A program made the translations under genes and the position numbers. From Microbacterium ureisolvens (lineage in GTDB: Bacteria > Actinomycetota > Actinomycetes > Actinomycetales > Microbacteriaceae): a stretch of 64,000 nucleotides of DNA. Shown here in pieces: positions 32,673-41,739 of the stretch; within the stretch, counting starts at the first letter, position 1; each line of letters opens with the position of its first letter. Below the pieces are notes generated by a model, which was not told the origin of the DNA, did no database searches, and saw only the letters and a list, made by a program, of their open reading frames with translations. The stretch covers positions 124,001-188,000 of the forward strand of contig NZ_JAEUAX010000005.1 of NCBI RefSeq assembly GCF_019511645.1, in the 5' to 3' direction.

Positions 32673-33254
32673 TCAGGCCTCGGGGCGGTGCGGCCACCAG
32701 TCGGGCAACAGGGCGAAGTAGATGCGGAGGAAATCGTCGACCCGCGGGGACGGATGCCGCAGCCACCCGTCGATGATCCCCACGGTCCCGTCTGCCAGGA
32801 AGCGGGCGGCGGCATCCGCCACACTCCCCGCGGAAGCGCCCGAGACCGAGACGGGGATCGCGATGCGACCGCGGCCGAGGAGGCTCTCCGTGGTCCCACG
32901 GAAGTGCCTGCTGAGCATCGCGTGGAGCGCACCCCCGCCGTCGGCGAGCTCCCGGCGGTAGATGTCGATGTGCCGCAGGATGTGGTGCAGCACCCCCTCG
33001 GTCACGGTCGCGACAGCGGTGGCAGCATCGGCCCCGTCCTTCATGAGGTCGCTGCGCAGCACGTCGAGCTCCGCGGTGAGCGCCGCTTCGACCAGGCCTG
33101 CCGGCGAGTCGGCGTGCTCGTAGAACGTCGAGCGGTGGACGCCGGCCGCGTCGGCGAGCTGCGTCACGGTGAGGCTCGAGATCGGCTGATCCGCCGCGAG
33201 CGCGAGCGCTGCGGCGTACAGGCGATCGCGGCTGCGCCGCTTGCGGGGATCCAT
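32673..33254 (-). CDS. TetR-family regulator
   Basis: The protein has 193 residues, with an HTH at about residues 27-52 (LTVTQLADAAGVHRSTFYEHADSPAGL) and a C-terminal TetR_C-like domain. It is divergent from the SDR gene at 33362. A 14-bp palindrome (33303-33316) and a half-copy (33275-33286) lie between them, so autoregulation and control of the SDR are likely. Confidence 0.86.
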   Translation of the reverse strand: MDPRKRRSRDRLYAAALALAADQPISSLTVTQLADAAGVHRSTFYEHADSPAGLVEAALTAELDVLRSDLMKDGADAATAVATVTEGVLHHILRHIDIYRRELADGGGALHAMLSRHFRGTTESLLGRGRIAIPVSVSGASAGSVADAAARFLADGTVGIIDGWLRHPSPRVDDFLRIYFALLPDWWPHRPEA

Positions 33255-33274
33255 CGCGCCTCCGGGAATCTTTT

Positions 33275-33316
33275 CGACAGGTGTAGGTTAACTCATGCAT
33301 AACCGACAGATGTCGG
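33275..33316. promoter_or_regulatory. Candidate TetR operators before the SDR gene
   Basis: CCGACA-GA-TGTCGG (33303-33316) is a perfect palindrome. CGACAGGTGTAG at 33275-33286 matches it in 10 of 12 positions. GGTTA/TAACC at 33286-33304 forms another short dyad between the two. Confidence 0.55.
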
Positions 33317-33361
33317 AGAAGTGATCGGCGCCACAGGCTGACGCCACCAACGGAGGTAATC

Positions 33362-34117
33362 ATGGCTACGTACGATGTCGCGGAGCGTTCCGCCATCGTC
33401 ACCGGCGCAGGATCCGGCATCGGCCGGGCGGTCGCCCTCACCCTCGCCGACAACGGCGCAGCCGTCCTGGTCGCCGATGTGCGGCAGGAGACCGCGGACG
33501 CGGTGGTCGCCGAGATCACGGGCGCGGGAGGCACGGCCGCCGCGTTCGTCGGCGATGTGTCGGACCCGGCTGTCGGACAGGCGGCCGTCGAAGCCGCAGA
33601 GGCCCTCGCCCCCCTGCGGATCGCGGTCAACAACGCCGGCATCGGCGGCGCCGCGGCGCCGGTCGGCGAGTACCCGGTCGACTCGTGGCAGAAGGTCATC
33701 GAGATCAACCTGAACGCGGTGTTCTACGGCACGCGCGCGCAGGCGCCCGCGATCGCGAAGAACGGCGGCGGATCGATCGTCAACATCTCGTCGGTGCTCG
33801 GCTCGGTCGGCATCCCGATGTCGTCGGCATACGTCGCGTCCAAGCACGGCGTCGTCGGCCTCACGAAGAACGCCGCGCTCGAATACGGCACGCAGGGCGT
33901 GCGCGTGAACGCGGTCGGCCCGGGGTTCATCCACACGCCCCTCGTCGACGCGAACCTCGACGCCGACGCGCAGACGGTGCTCGCCGCCAAGCATGCTCTG
34001 GGCCGCCTCGGAGACGCGCAGGAGGTCGCGAACCTCGTGGCCTTCCTCGCCTCGGACGCCGCCACCTTCGTCAGCGGCAGCTACCACCTCGTCGACGGCG
34101 GATACGCCGCGCAGTAG
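33362..34117 (+). CDS. Short-chain dehydrogenase/reductase
   Basis: This is a classical SDR of 251 residues. The cofactor motif is TGAGSGIG near residue 15, NNAG near residue 89, catalytic Ser in NISSVLG, and YVASK with catalytic Tyr and Lys near residue 158. VADV with an Asp after the second strand suggests NAD preference. A PG-motif and a VDGGY end complete the pattern. It is probably regulated by the divergent TetR. The substrate is unknown. Confidence 0.92.
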   Translation: MATYDVAERSAIVTGAGSGIGRAVALTLADNGAAVLVADVRQETADAVVAEITGAGGTAAAFVGDVSDPAVGQAAVEAAEALAPLRIAVNNAGIGGAAAPVGEYPVDSWQKVIEINLNAVFYGTRAQAPAIAKNGGGSIVNISSVLGSVGIPMSSAYVASKHGVVGLTKNAALEYGTQGVRVNAVGPGFIHTPLVDANLDADAQTVLAAKHALGRLGDAQEVANLVAFLASDAATFVSGSYHLVDGGYAAQ

Positions 34118-34138
34118 CATCCGTCGCCCCGAGAACCA

Positions 34139-34171
34139 GCGGCCCGCGTGCACCCGAAGCACGCGGGCCGC
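34139..34171. terminator. Terminator hairpin after the SDR gene
   Basis: GCGGCCCGCGTGC (34139-34151) pairs exactly with 34159-34171 around a 7-base loop and is followed by TT. It lies between convergent genes. Confidence 0.78.
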
Positions 34172-34190
34172 TTCCCATTCCGCGCGATGT

Positions 34191-34664
34191 CTACAGCTGC
34201 GGCGGGGTCCAGACGAGAGTGTGACCGGTCGCGGTGAACGATTCGTTACCGGCGAGCTTGCCGGTCGTGGTCGACTCGAGCATGAAGCCTAGCGCCTCGT
34301 AGAAGTCGCGCGCGGCGTTGCCGTCGAGCACCTCGAGCTCGACACGTCCGCCGGACCGCGCGAGGAAGTGCTCGACGAGCGCCCTGCCGATCCCGCGGCG
34401 GTAGAGGTCGGGGTCGACGTAGATCCAGGTGATCTCGCCGCCGTCGGGACCGACGCTGCCGGCGATGAACCCTGCGACCTCGCCGTCGGCCTGGGCGACC
34501 CAGACCTCGTCGTCGAAGAGGCCCTCGTTCTCATAGGTGGCGGCGAGGTCGAGATAGGCGTCGAGAAGGCCTGCGCCGCGCAGCTCGTCGAGCCGGGCGG
34601 CATCGTGGATGCGCCGGATGTCGTCCCAGTCGCGGGATTCGTAGGGACGGATGCTGACGCTCAC
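34191..34664 (-). CDS. GNAT-family N-acetyltransferase
   Basis: This is a 157-residue acetyltransferase. The acetyl-CoA-binding motif is RRGIGRALVEHF near residue 100, and NAARDFYEALGF follows near residue 122. I choose the GTG at 34664 because its GTGA overlaps the stop of the upstream HNH gene. The frame is open further but shows no homology. The substrate is unknown. Confidence 0.87.
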   Translation of the reverse strand: MSVSIRPYESRDWDDIRRIHDAARLDELRGAGLLDAYLDLAATYENEGLFDDEVWVAQADGEVAGFIAGSVGPDGGEITWIYVDPDLYRRGIGRALVEHFLARSGGRVELEVLDGNAARDFYEALGFMLESTTTGKLAGNESFTATGHTLVWTPPQL

Positions 34665-35029
34665 GGTGTCTCCCCGCCCACCGGGGCGCTCCCCCGCCAC
34701 GCGGCGAGCACCTCGACGTGACGCAGCAGGAACGCCCGCTCATCGAGCCGCTTACGGCGCAGCCAGCCTGTCACCTCGTCATTGCTCTTGCTCGCGTTGC
34801 ACGAGCGGCACGCGGGCACGACGTTCTCGAACGTGTATCGGCCGCCGCGCGAGATCGGCAGCACGCAGTCCTTCTGGAACGGGCCCGCCGCCAGGCCGCA
34901 GTAGGCGCAGGCACCCCAGGCCTCGACGAGCGCCTCCCATTCATCGGGTGTCAGATCGTTGTCGGCGGCGGCCACCCGGCGGGCACGGCGTCGCGCCGCG
35001 CGCGCACGCCTCGTCTGACTCACCGCCAT
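34661..35029 (-). CDS. HNH endonuclease-domain protein
   Basis: This 122-residue protein has a basic N-terminus and an HNH fold: CAYCGL, then CVLPISRGGRYTFENVVPAC, with CRSCNASK closing the zinc site. It is a free-standing HNH protein of unknown role. A TAGGCT box at 35036-35041 is 6 bases before the ATG. It overlaps the GNAT gene by four bases. Confidence 0.88.
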   Translation of the reverse strand: MAVSQTRRARAARRRARRVAAADNDLTPDEWEALVEAWGACAYCGLAAGPFQKDCVLPISRGGRYTFENVVPACRSCNASKSNDEVTGWLRRKRLDERAFLLRHVEVLAAWRGSAPVGGETP

Positions 35030-35145
35030 ACCCGGAGCCTATTGCTCGCGCCGGCCCCGGCTTCGGCTGCAACGCCGTCGACCCGCCGCCGGCGTCGACA
35101 TCGTGCGTTGTCGCCGAGGTGACAGGTTACGCACGCGGGGCGCCT

Positions 35146-35167
35146 CGGCGAGAACGTATCCTCGCCG
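35146..35167. terminator. Short hairpin after the HAD gene
   Basis: CGGCGAG (35146-35152) and CTCGCCG (35161-35167) form a 7-bp stem just past the HAD stop on the minus strand. There is no clear U-tract, so terminator function is tentative. Confidence 0.4.
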
Positions 35168-35176
35168 CGAGGGGGC

Positions 35177-36007
35177 TCAGGCGACGGGGTCGGGGACGCC
35201 GTCCAAGAGCTTCTCGATCGTCGTGATGACGCCGTGCTCCAGGTTCGACGGCGCGCCGTAGCGCGCTCTCGCCACGACCTCCGGGTGCGCGTTGGCCATC
35301 GCGAACGAGAGGGACGCGGCATCCATCATCTCGAGGTCGTTGAGGTAGTCGCCGAACACCGCCGTCTGCGCGGGGGTGATGCCGGTCGCGGCCTGCAGAC
35401 GCCGGAGGGCCACGCCCTTGTTGACGCCCTGGTTCATGACGTCGATCCAGTGCTCGCCCGACACGACCACCTGGTGTGTCGCACGGAGATCGGCCAGCGC
35501 GGGGGCGGTGGCCGCGGCATCCGCGAAGTCGAAGATCGCGACCTTGAGGATCTGGTCGTCGACCGAGAGCAGATCGGGCACGGTCTCGAGGCGCGCGTAG
35601 TACTTCGCCGCCTCGGGCAGGAACGCGTCGTCGGCGCGCTCGATGTACGCCGACCGCTTGCCGCACACCACGACCCCCAGGTCGCGTCCCTCAGCGGCGA
35701 GCGCGCGCAGGCGTGTGACGAGGGACGCCGTGAACGCGGCATCCATCGCGTCCGAGCTGATCTCGGTGTCGCCCTCGACGACGTATGCGCCGTTCTCGGC
35801 GATGAACACCATGTCGTCGAGGTGCTCGGCGAATGCCCGCTGCAGGGTCGCGAGCTGACGCCCGCTCGCCGGCGCGAAGCGGATGCCGTCGGCGTGCAGG
35901 CGGTCGAGCAGCGGCCAGAGGGCGTCGGGGATGCGGCCGTGGCCGTCGAGCAGGGTGCCGTCCATGTCGACGGCGATGAGGCGCAGGTCGGGCGAGGGGA
36001 AGGGCAT
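35177..36007 (-). CDS. Cof-type HAD-IIB phosphatase
   Basis: This is a sugar-phosphate or cofactor phosphatase of 276 residues. Motif I is VDMDGTLLD near residue 13, motif II lies in PASGRQ, the Lys of motif III is in NKGVAL, and motif IV is [10 protein letters not shown]. The C2B cap domain lies between, as in Cof/YidA proteins. The substrate is unknown. It is divergent from pgi. Confidence 0.9.
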   Translation of the reverse strand: MPFPSPDLRLIAVDMDGTLLDGHGRIPDALWPLLDRLHADGIRFAPASGRQLATLQRAFAEHLDDMVFIAENGAYVVEGDTEISSDAMDAAFTASLVTRLRALAAEGRDLGVVVCGKRSAYIERADDAFLPEAAKYYARLETVPDLLSVDDQILKVAIFDFADAAATAPALADLRATHQVVVSGEHWIDVMNQGVNKGVALRRLQAATGITPAQTAVFGDYLNDLEMMDAASLSFAMANAHPEVVARARYGAPSNLEHGVITTIEKLLDGVPDPVA

Positions 36008-36130
36008 GATGCGTCAACCCTACGGTTGCCTTCCTGTGCGTCTGGCGGGACCGTCGCCTCACAATGCCTGCGGTCCGCCGGTGAGCAACACGTAACCACG
36101 AGGGTCACCGGCGCGGGTACGTTGGGGTGC

Positions 36131-37813
36131 GTGACAGCTCCCATCGATGCCACCGCCACGTCCGCCTGGGCCGAGCTCAGCTCGATCCGCGACTCGTTCG
36201 CCCCCGATCTGCGCGGTTGGTTCGCCGTCGATCCGCGCCGCGCCGAGCGCCTGAGCTTCGAGCTCGCCGACCTGCACGTCGACCTGTCGAAGAACCTCGT
36301 GACCGACGAGATCCTCGCCGCACTGGTGCGACTGGCCGAACAGACCGGCGTCGCCGAGCGCTACGCCGCGATGCTCGCGGGCGAGCACATCAACACCACC
36401 GAGGACCGCGCGGTGCTGCACACGGCGCTGCGGCGCCCCGCCGGCGCGCAGCCCGCACTCGTCGTGGACGGCCAGGACGTCGACGCCGACGTGCAGTCGG
36501 TCCTCAGCGCGATGACCGCCTTCGCCGACCGCGTGCGCTCGGGCGAGTGGAAGGGCGTGACCGGCAAGAAGGTCACGCACATCGTCAACATCGGCATCGG
36601 CGGCTCCGACCTCGGCCCCGTGATGATCTCGGCCGCGCTCGAGCCCTACGCCACCGCGGGCATCCACGCCCGCTTCGTGTCGAACATCGACCCGTTCGAC
36701 ATCGCGAACAAGACCAAGGACCTCGACCCCGAGACCACCCTCTTCATCGTCGCGTCGAAGACCTTCACGACCCTCGAGACGCTGACCAACGCCCGCCTCG
36801 CGCGGGACTGGCTGTGGGCCGCCCTGGAGAAGTCGGGCGCGATCGACGGTTCGGACGCGGCGAAGACGGATGCTGTCGCCCACCACTTCGTCGCCGTGTC
36901 GACCGCTCTAGACAAGGTCGCCGCGTTCGGCATCGACACCGACAACGCGTTCGGCTTCTGGGACTGGGTGGGCGGCCGCTACTCGGTGGACTCGGCCATC
37001 GGCCTGTCGCTCATGATCGAGCTCGGCCCGGACGTGTTCCGCGAGCTGCTCGCCGGCTTCCACGCGGTGGACGAGCACGTGGCGGGCACGCCGCTCGAGC
37101 GCAACGTGCCGGTGCTGATGGGCCTGCTCAATGTCTGGTACTCCAACTTCCTGGGCGCGCAGTCGCACGCCGTGCTCCCCTACGCGCAGCAGCTCTCGCG
37201 CTTCGCCGCGTACCTGCAGCAGCTGACCATGGAGTCCAACGGCAAGTCCGTCCGCTGGGACGGCTCCCCGGTCACGACCGACACCGGCGAGGTGTTCTGG
37301 GGCGAGCCCGGCACGAACGGCCAGCACGCCTTCTACCAGTTGATCCACCAGGGCACCCGGCTCATCCCCGCCGACTTCATCGCGTTCGCGAACCCCGCGT
37401 ATGCGCTCGAAGACGGCGGCCGCGACGTGCACGGGCTGTTCCTGTCGAACTTCCTGGCGCAGACCAAGGCGCTGGCGTTCGGCAAGACCGCCGCTGAGGT
37501 GGAGGCCGAGGGCACCACGGGCGCCCTCGTCGCGGCGCGCACCTTCGCGGGCAACAAGCCGACGACGTCGATCTTCGCGCCGGCTCTCACGCCCGCCGTG
37601 CTCGGCCAGCTCGTGGCGCTGTACGAGCACATCACCTTCACGCAGGGCGTGATCTGGGGCGTCAACTCGTTCGATCAGTGGGGCGTCGAGCTCGGCAAGC
37701 AGCTGGCCCTCCAGATCGCGCCGGCGATCGAGGGCGACGAGGCCGCGATCGCGGCACAGGATGCCTCGACCCGAGCACTTCTCGCGTACTACGCCGCGCA
37801 CCGCAAGGCGTAG
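36131..37813 (+). CDS. pgi: Glucose-6-phosphate isomerase
   Basis: This cytosolic enzyme interconverts glucose-6-phosphate and fructose-6-phosphate at the entry to glycolysis. It has 560 residues, typical for the long bacterial form. Signatures are [11 protein letters not shown] near residue 156, [18 protein letters not shown] for phosphate binding, [27 protein letters not shown] with the catalytic Glu and His, and a final [10 protein letters not shown]. It has a GTG start. A TACGTT box at 36118-36123 lies 7 bases upstream, consistent with a leaderless transcript. Confidence 0.97.
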   Translation: MTAPIDATATSAWAELSSIRDSFAPDLRGWFAVDPRRAERLSFELADLHVDLSKNLVTDEILAALVRLAEQTGVAERYAAMLAGEHINTTEDRAVLHTALRRPAGAQPALVVDGQDVDADVQSVLSAMTAFADRVRSGEWKGVTGKKVTHIVNIGIGGSDLGPVMISAALEPYATAGIHARFVSNIDPFDIANKTKDLDPETTLFIVASKTFTTLETLTNARLARDWLWAALEKSGAIDGSDAAKTDAVAHHFVAVSTALDKVAAFGIDTDNAFGFWDWVGGRYSVDSAIGLSLMIELGPDVFRELLAGFHAVDEHVAGTPLERNVPVLMGLLNVWYSNFLGAQSHAVLPYAQQLSRFAAYLQQLTMESNGKSVRWDGSPVTTDTGEVFWGEPGTNGQHAFYQLIHQGTRLIPADFIAFANPAYALEDGGRDVHGLFLSNFLAQTKALAFGKTAAEVEAEGTTGALVAARTFAGNKPTTSIFAPALTPAVLGQLVALYEHITFTQGVIWGVNSFDQWGVELGKQLALQIAPAIEGDEAAIAAQDASTRALLAYYAAHRKA

Positions 37814-37846
37814 CCGTCCCGCCCGGGGCTCCGCTCGCGGCCGCGA

Positions 37847-39046
37847 TCAGGCGGGTGGATGCCTCGACGCGGCGTCCTCTGCATCGGCCACAGTGAACTG
37901 CACGCCATCGGCGATCCGGTAGGGCGCCGTCGCGATCACCGCCCCCACGGCGCGGCGCAGGCGTGACACCTCGGCACGCACCGACACCTCGTGATCCGGG
38001 TCGCCGAAAACGGCGAGGCTGAGCCGCCTGGCGGTGAGGCCGGGCGGGCCGGCAGCGGCGAGCAGCCGGAGAATGTCAGCGTGCCGGGGCGTCAGCGCCA
38101 GCCGCCAAGGCTCGCCGTCGGCGTACACCTCGAGAAGCGTTCCTCGCAGCTCGGCCCGCAGGGTGGTGCGCGAGCCGGACGGGCGCACGAGCCAGCCGTG
38201 AGGTAGCTGCTCGGGTATGCAGATGCCCACTCCGGGCACCGCGATGGGGACGCCCGACGCCGGTGCAGCGATGCGTGCCCGCGACGTGGTGCCGACCTGA
38301 TGGGCGACCCAGCCGTCGTCGTCGACCACGAGTGCGGGACCGGTGCGGACCAGGTGGGCGGTGGCGTGGCGCAGTCGCTCGAGCTGCGCCTGATGGCGAT
38401 TCCACAGTGACGATTCGGCGATCCGTGCGGACGAGGTCACCAGCGGAGCGATCGCGGGATGCAGGGTCAGGGCCGGACCACTCACGTCGACGACGCCGAT
38501 GAGCTCGCCGGTGCGCGGATCGTGGATCGGTGACGCACTGCAGTACCAGGGATGCTGCTGTTGCTCGAAGTGCTCCCCCGCGAAGAGTTCGACCGGCGTC
38601 GCCTCTGCGAGCGCGGTGCCGATGGCGTTGGTGCCGACCTGCTCCTCGGTCCACAGGGCGCCCTCGGCGAATCCCAGCCGGTCCGCGGTCGCTCGGACAC
38701 GCGGTGAGCCGTCCCGCCAGAGCACGGTGCCGCCGGCGTCCGTCACGACAACGACGTAGTCGGCGGCTTCCGCGGACCCCACGAGAACGCCGCGGATGTC
38801 GTCGATCACGTGCCGCAGTGGCGACATCTGGCGCAGGCGCTCGAGCTGCCCCAGATCGGACACGCAGCGGCCGTTGAGGCCCGAGGGCTGCACCCCCATG
38901 CCGATCACGCGGCGCCACGATCGCGCCACCACCGGCCGCGGCGCCTCGGGCGGAGCAGCGCCGCCGATCACCGCGTCGTGAACGCGGCGAAGGGTCCGTG
39001 CCCTCTCGTCGAGGTCGGCGCGTATCCCGGGGAAGGGTGCCGCCAT
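37847..39046 (-). CDS. GAF-domain regulator (AcoR-like sensor, no AAA+ domain)
   Basis: This is a 399-residue transcription factor. The N-terminal part (RARTLRRVHDAVI, RSWRRVIGMGV) and GAF domain (VVVTDAGGTVLWRDG, WTEEQVGTNAIGTALAE, HPWYCSASPIHDP) match the sensor half of AcoR-type activators. There is no sigma-54 AAA+ domain. The C-terminus instead has an HTH-like segment (LSLAVFGDPDHEVSVRAEVSRLRRAVG). A GGCAGGAGG ribosome site precedes the ATG at 39046. It is divergent from the monooxygenase gene and probably activates it. Confidence 0.87.
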   Translation of the reverse strand: MAAPFPGIRADLDERARTLRRVHDAVIGGAAPPEAPRPVVARSWRRVIGMGVQPSGLNGRCVSDLGQLERLRQMSPLRHVIDDIRGVLVGSAEAADYVVVVTDAGGTVLWRDGSPRVRATADRLGFAEGALWTEEQVGTNAIGTALAEATPVELFAGEHFEQQQHPWYCSASPIHDPRTGELIGVVDVSGPALTLHPAIAPLVTSSARIAESSLWNRHQAQLERLRHATAHLVRTGPALVVDDDGWVAHQVGTTSRARIAAPASGVPIAVPGVGICIPEQLPHGWLVRPSGSRTTLRAELRGTLLEVYADGEPWRLALTPRHADILRLLAAAGPPGLTARRLSLAVFGDPDHEVSVRAEVSRLRRAVGAVIATAPYRIADGVQFTVADAEDAASRHPPA

Positions 39047-39070
39047 CGGTACCTCCTGCCGTGAAGAGTA

Positions 39071-39119
39071 GACGCGGCGGCTTGCGTACTGCAACACGCT
39101 GCAACCGTTCCGCCGCGTC
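39071..39119. promoter_or_regulatory. Dyad and direct repeats between GAF regulator and monooxygenase
   Basis: GACGCGGCGG (39071-39080) and CCGCCGCGTC (39110-39119) are exact inverted copies. Between them CTGCAAC occurs twice in direct orientation (39089-39095 and 39099-39105). This is the likely binding region of the divergent regulator. Confidence 0.55.
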
Positions 39120-39168
39120 CGCCGGCGGGGTTCACTCGTCGTCACGGGACGATCGCAAGGAGGCCATC

Positions 39169-41019
39169 ATGACCCGCACCATCGACGACGTCGAGACCTT
39201 TTCCCCACCCATCACCCCGACGGTCTCGCCGCAGGCCATCGCAGAGGCATGGTTCCAGCGGTTCGAGACCGCCCTGAGCACACGGGCGGTGGCCGACGCG
39301 GCCGCTCTCTTCGCCGCCCGATCGTTCTGGCGCGACCTCGTTGCCTTCACGTGGAACATCACGACCGTCGAGGATCCGGCAGGTGTCGAGGACCTGCTCG
39401 CCGCGAACCTGGACCGCGTCGCAGCGTCGGGCTTCGCGGTGAGCGAACCGCCGGCGCAGGACGACGGCGTCGTCTCGGCCTGGTTCACCTTCGACACTTC
39501 GGTGGGGCGCGGGCGCGGGCTCGTGCGCCTGCGCGAGGAGGACGGGGAGTTCAAGGCCTGGACCTTCCTCACGACGCTGTTCGAACTCACCGGCTACGAG
39601 GAGCCCCGTGGCGACCTGCGCCCGCGCGGCGCGCAGCACGGCGCAGACCGCGAGCGCGTCACGTGGGCGGAACGCCGTGAACGCGAGCAGGCCGAGCTCG
39701 GCACGACCGTGCAGCCCTACGTGCTCGTGATCGGCGGCGGTCAGGGAGGCATCGCGCTCGGCGCGAGACTGCGACAGCTCGGCGTGCCCGCCCTGGTGAT
39801 CGATGCCCATGACCGGCCAGGCGACCAGTGGCGCGGGCGATACAAGTCGCTGGCCCTGCACGACCCCGTCTGGTACGACCACCTGCCGTATCTGAAGTTC
39901 CCCGATAACTGGCCGGTGTTCGCCCCGAAAGACAAGATCGCCGATTGGCTCGAGTTCTACACCCGGGTGATGGAAGTGCCCTACTGGTCGCGCACGACGG
40001 CGATCTCGGCCTCCTACGACGACGAGGCGAGGGAATGGATGGTCCACGTCGAGCGGGACGGCGAGCCGCTCCTGCTGCGCCCGACGCAGCTGGTGTTTGC
40101 CACCGGGATGTCGGGGAAGCCGAACGTGCCGGTCTACCCTGGGCAGGACGTCTTCCGCGGCGACCAGCACCACTCGAGTCGCCATCCCGGACCCGACGCC
40201 TACCGCGGCAGGAAGGCCGTCGTGATCGGCTCGAACAACAGCGCGTTCGACATCTGCGGCGCATTGTGGGAGGCCGACGCCGACGTGACCATGGTGCAAC
40301 GCTCCTCGACCCACATCGTCAAGAGCGACACCCTCATGGACATCGGACTCGGCGACCTATACTCCGAGCGCGCGCTGCGTGCGGGGGTGACCACCGAGAA
40401 GGCCGACCTCATCTTCGCGTCGCTGCCGTACCGGATCATGCACGAGTTCCAGATCCCGCTGTACCAGCGCATGGCCGAGCGGGACCGCGAGTTCTATGAG
40501 CGTCTCGAGCACGCCGGGTTCCGGCTGGACTGGGGCGACGACGGCTCAGGCCTGTTCCTGAAGTACCTGCGCCGCGGCTCGGGCTACTACATCGACGTGG
40601 GGGCCGCGGAGCTCGTCGCCGACGGCAGCGTCGCCCTCGCCCACGGCGATGTCGACCATCTCACCGAGGACGCGGTGGTGCTGCGCGACGGGACCGTTCT
40701 CCCCGCCGACTTGGTGGTCTACGCCACCGGGTACGGCTCGATGAACGGCTGGGTCGCCGACATCGTCAGTCCCGAAGTCGCCGACACCGTGGGCAAGGTC
40801 TGGGGCCTCGGTTCCGACACCACGAAGGACCCCGGGCCGTGGGAGGGCGAGCAGCGCAACATGTGGAAGCCCACGCAGCAGGAAGGCCTGTGGTTTCACG
40901 GCGGCAACCTGCATCAGTCGCGTCACTACTCGCTTTACCTCGCGCTCCAGCTCAAGGCCCGCTACGAGGGAATTCCGACGCCCGTCTACCGGCTCGCTGA
41001 GGTGCACCACACCTGCTGA
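39169..41019 (+). CDS. Flavin-containing monooxygenase with N-terminal NTF2-like domain
   Basis: This FAD- and NADPH-dependent oxygenase has 616 residues. Residues 20-140 form a SnoaL/NTF2-like domain, then the FMO core begins. The FAD site VIGGGQGGIALG is near residue 187, and the NADPH site VIGSNNSAFDI near residue 353. FATGMSGKPNVP and VYATGYGSM are typical of group B monooxygenases. AAGGAGG precedes the ATG. It may catalyse Baeyer-Villiger or N/S-oxygenation of a carbonyl or amine. Control by the divergent GAF regulator is likely. Confidence 0.9.
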   Translation: MTRTIDDVETFSPPITPTVSPQAIAEAWFQRFETALSTRAVADAAALFAARSFWRDLVAFTWNITTVEDPAGVEDLLAANLDRVAASGFAVSEPPAQDDGVVSAWFTFDTSVGRGRGLVRLREEDGEFKAWTFLTTLFELTGYEEPRGDLRPRGAQHGADRERVTWAERREREQAELGTTVQPYVLVIGGGQGGIALGARLRQLGVPALVIDAHDRPGDQWRGRYKSLALHDPVWYDHLPYLKFPDNWPVFAPKDKIADWLEFYTRVMEVPYWSRTTAISASYDDEAREWMVHVERDGEPLLLRPTQLVFATGMSGKPNVPVYPGQDVFRGDQHHSSRHPGPDAYRGRKAVVIGSNNSAFDICGALWEADADVTMVQRSSTHIVKSDTLMDIGLGDLYSERALRAGVTTEKADLIFASLPYRIMHEFQIPLYQRMAERDREFYERLEHAGFRLDWGDDGSGLFLKYLRRGSGYYIDVGAAELVADGSVALAHGDVDHLTEDAVVLRDGTVLPADLVVYATGYGSMNGWVADIVSPEVADTVGKVWGLGSDTTKDPGPWEGEQRNMWKPTQQEGLWFHGGNLHQSRHYSLYLALQLKARYEGIPTPVYRLAEVHHTC

Positions 41020-41032
41020 GTCTGAGCACTGC

Positions 41033-41502
41033 TCAGAATGGGGCGGGTTCCGCGACGAAGACGACACGCGGTGCCCGCTCCAGGTAGGTCCGGCCGCTCG
41101 GACTGCTCCACTGGAGGTCTCCCCCGGGCAACTGGTGCACGGTCCAGTCGGTCTCGGTCTTCATCGTGTGGTGCCGGACGCGATCTGCGACGCGATGCAT
41201 CGGAGCGGCATGTCTCGCCGTCGCGAGTCGGCTGAGGCGCTTCGCGACGATTGCTCCTCCGCCAGCGCCCATGCGTCGGCGAGCCGCCAGACCAGGCGTG
41301 ACTCCTCCACCGCGATGGCAGCGCGAATGGATGCGCAGTCGTCGGCGATGGCATCGACGAGCGCGTTCTCTTTCAGCTGTCGCTCGCGGTCGTCCACAGG
41401 TGTGCCCCTCAGATCGGCGGTGCTCTTCGCCGCTCGGCGAGAGCATCGGCACCGCGGGCACTCGGTAATCGATGTGTCCAGTGTGCCAGGGGGCTCCGAC
41501 AT
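41033..41502 (-). pseudogene. DUF222/HNH endonuclease remnant
   Basis: Two pieces of a DUF222-HNH protein lie in different frames. One frame (41502-41161) has the N-terminal DUF222 pattern LVDAIADDCASIRAAIAVE and DMPLRCIASQIASG. Another (ending at 41033) has the usual C-terminal tail WTVHQLPGGDLQWSSPSGRTYL. The whole central region, including the HNH motif, is gone, so an internal deletion with a frameshift has destroyed the gene. DUF222 genes are multicopy in actinobacteria. Confidence 0.72.
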
Positions 41503-41698
41503 CCACCGCGATCCCGATGCTCACCGGTCCGCGAGCGGTCATGAGCCGGCGGATGTCTCGACCCGGGCACTCGTCGCCTGCCTCGCCACGTGCGGCGGTC
41601 CCCGGTCGCCGAGCGCGGAAGCCCTGGCGTGCCACCGGGTCGCGTCAGCGTGATGGCGGCATGTTCCATCACTGGGATGCCGCCCCGGTATGGCATGC

Positions 41699-41728
41699 GC
41701 TGCACCCGGCGAGAACGCCGGGTGCAGC
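41699..41728. terminator. Terminator of the PTS gene
   Basis: GCTGCACCCGGCG (41699-41711) pairs exactly with 41716-41728 around AGAA. It lies 12 bp past the stop of the minus-strand PTS gene. Confidence 0.8.
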
Positions 41729-41739
41729 ATCCGCGTCTC

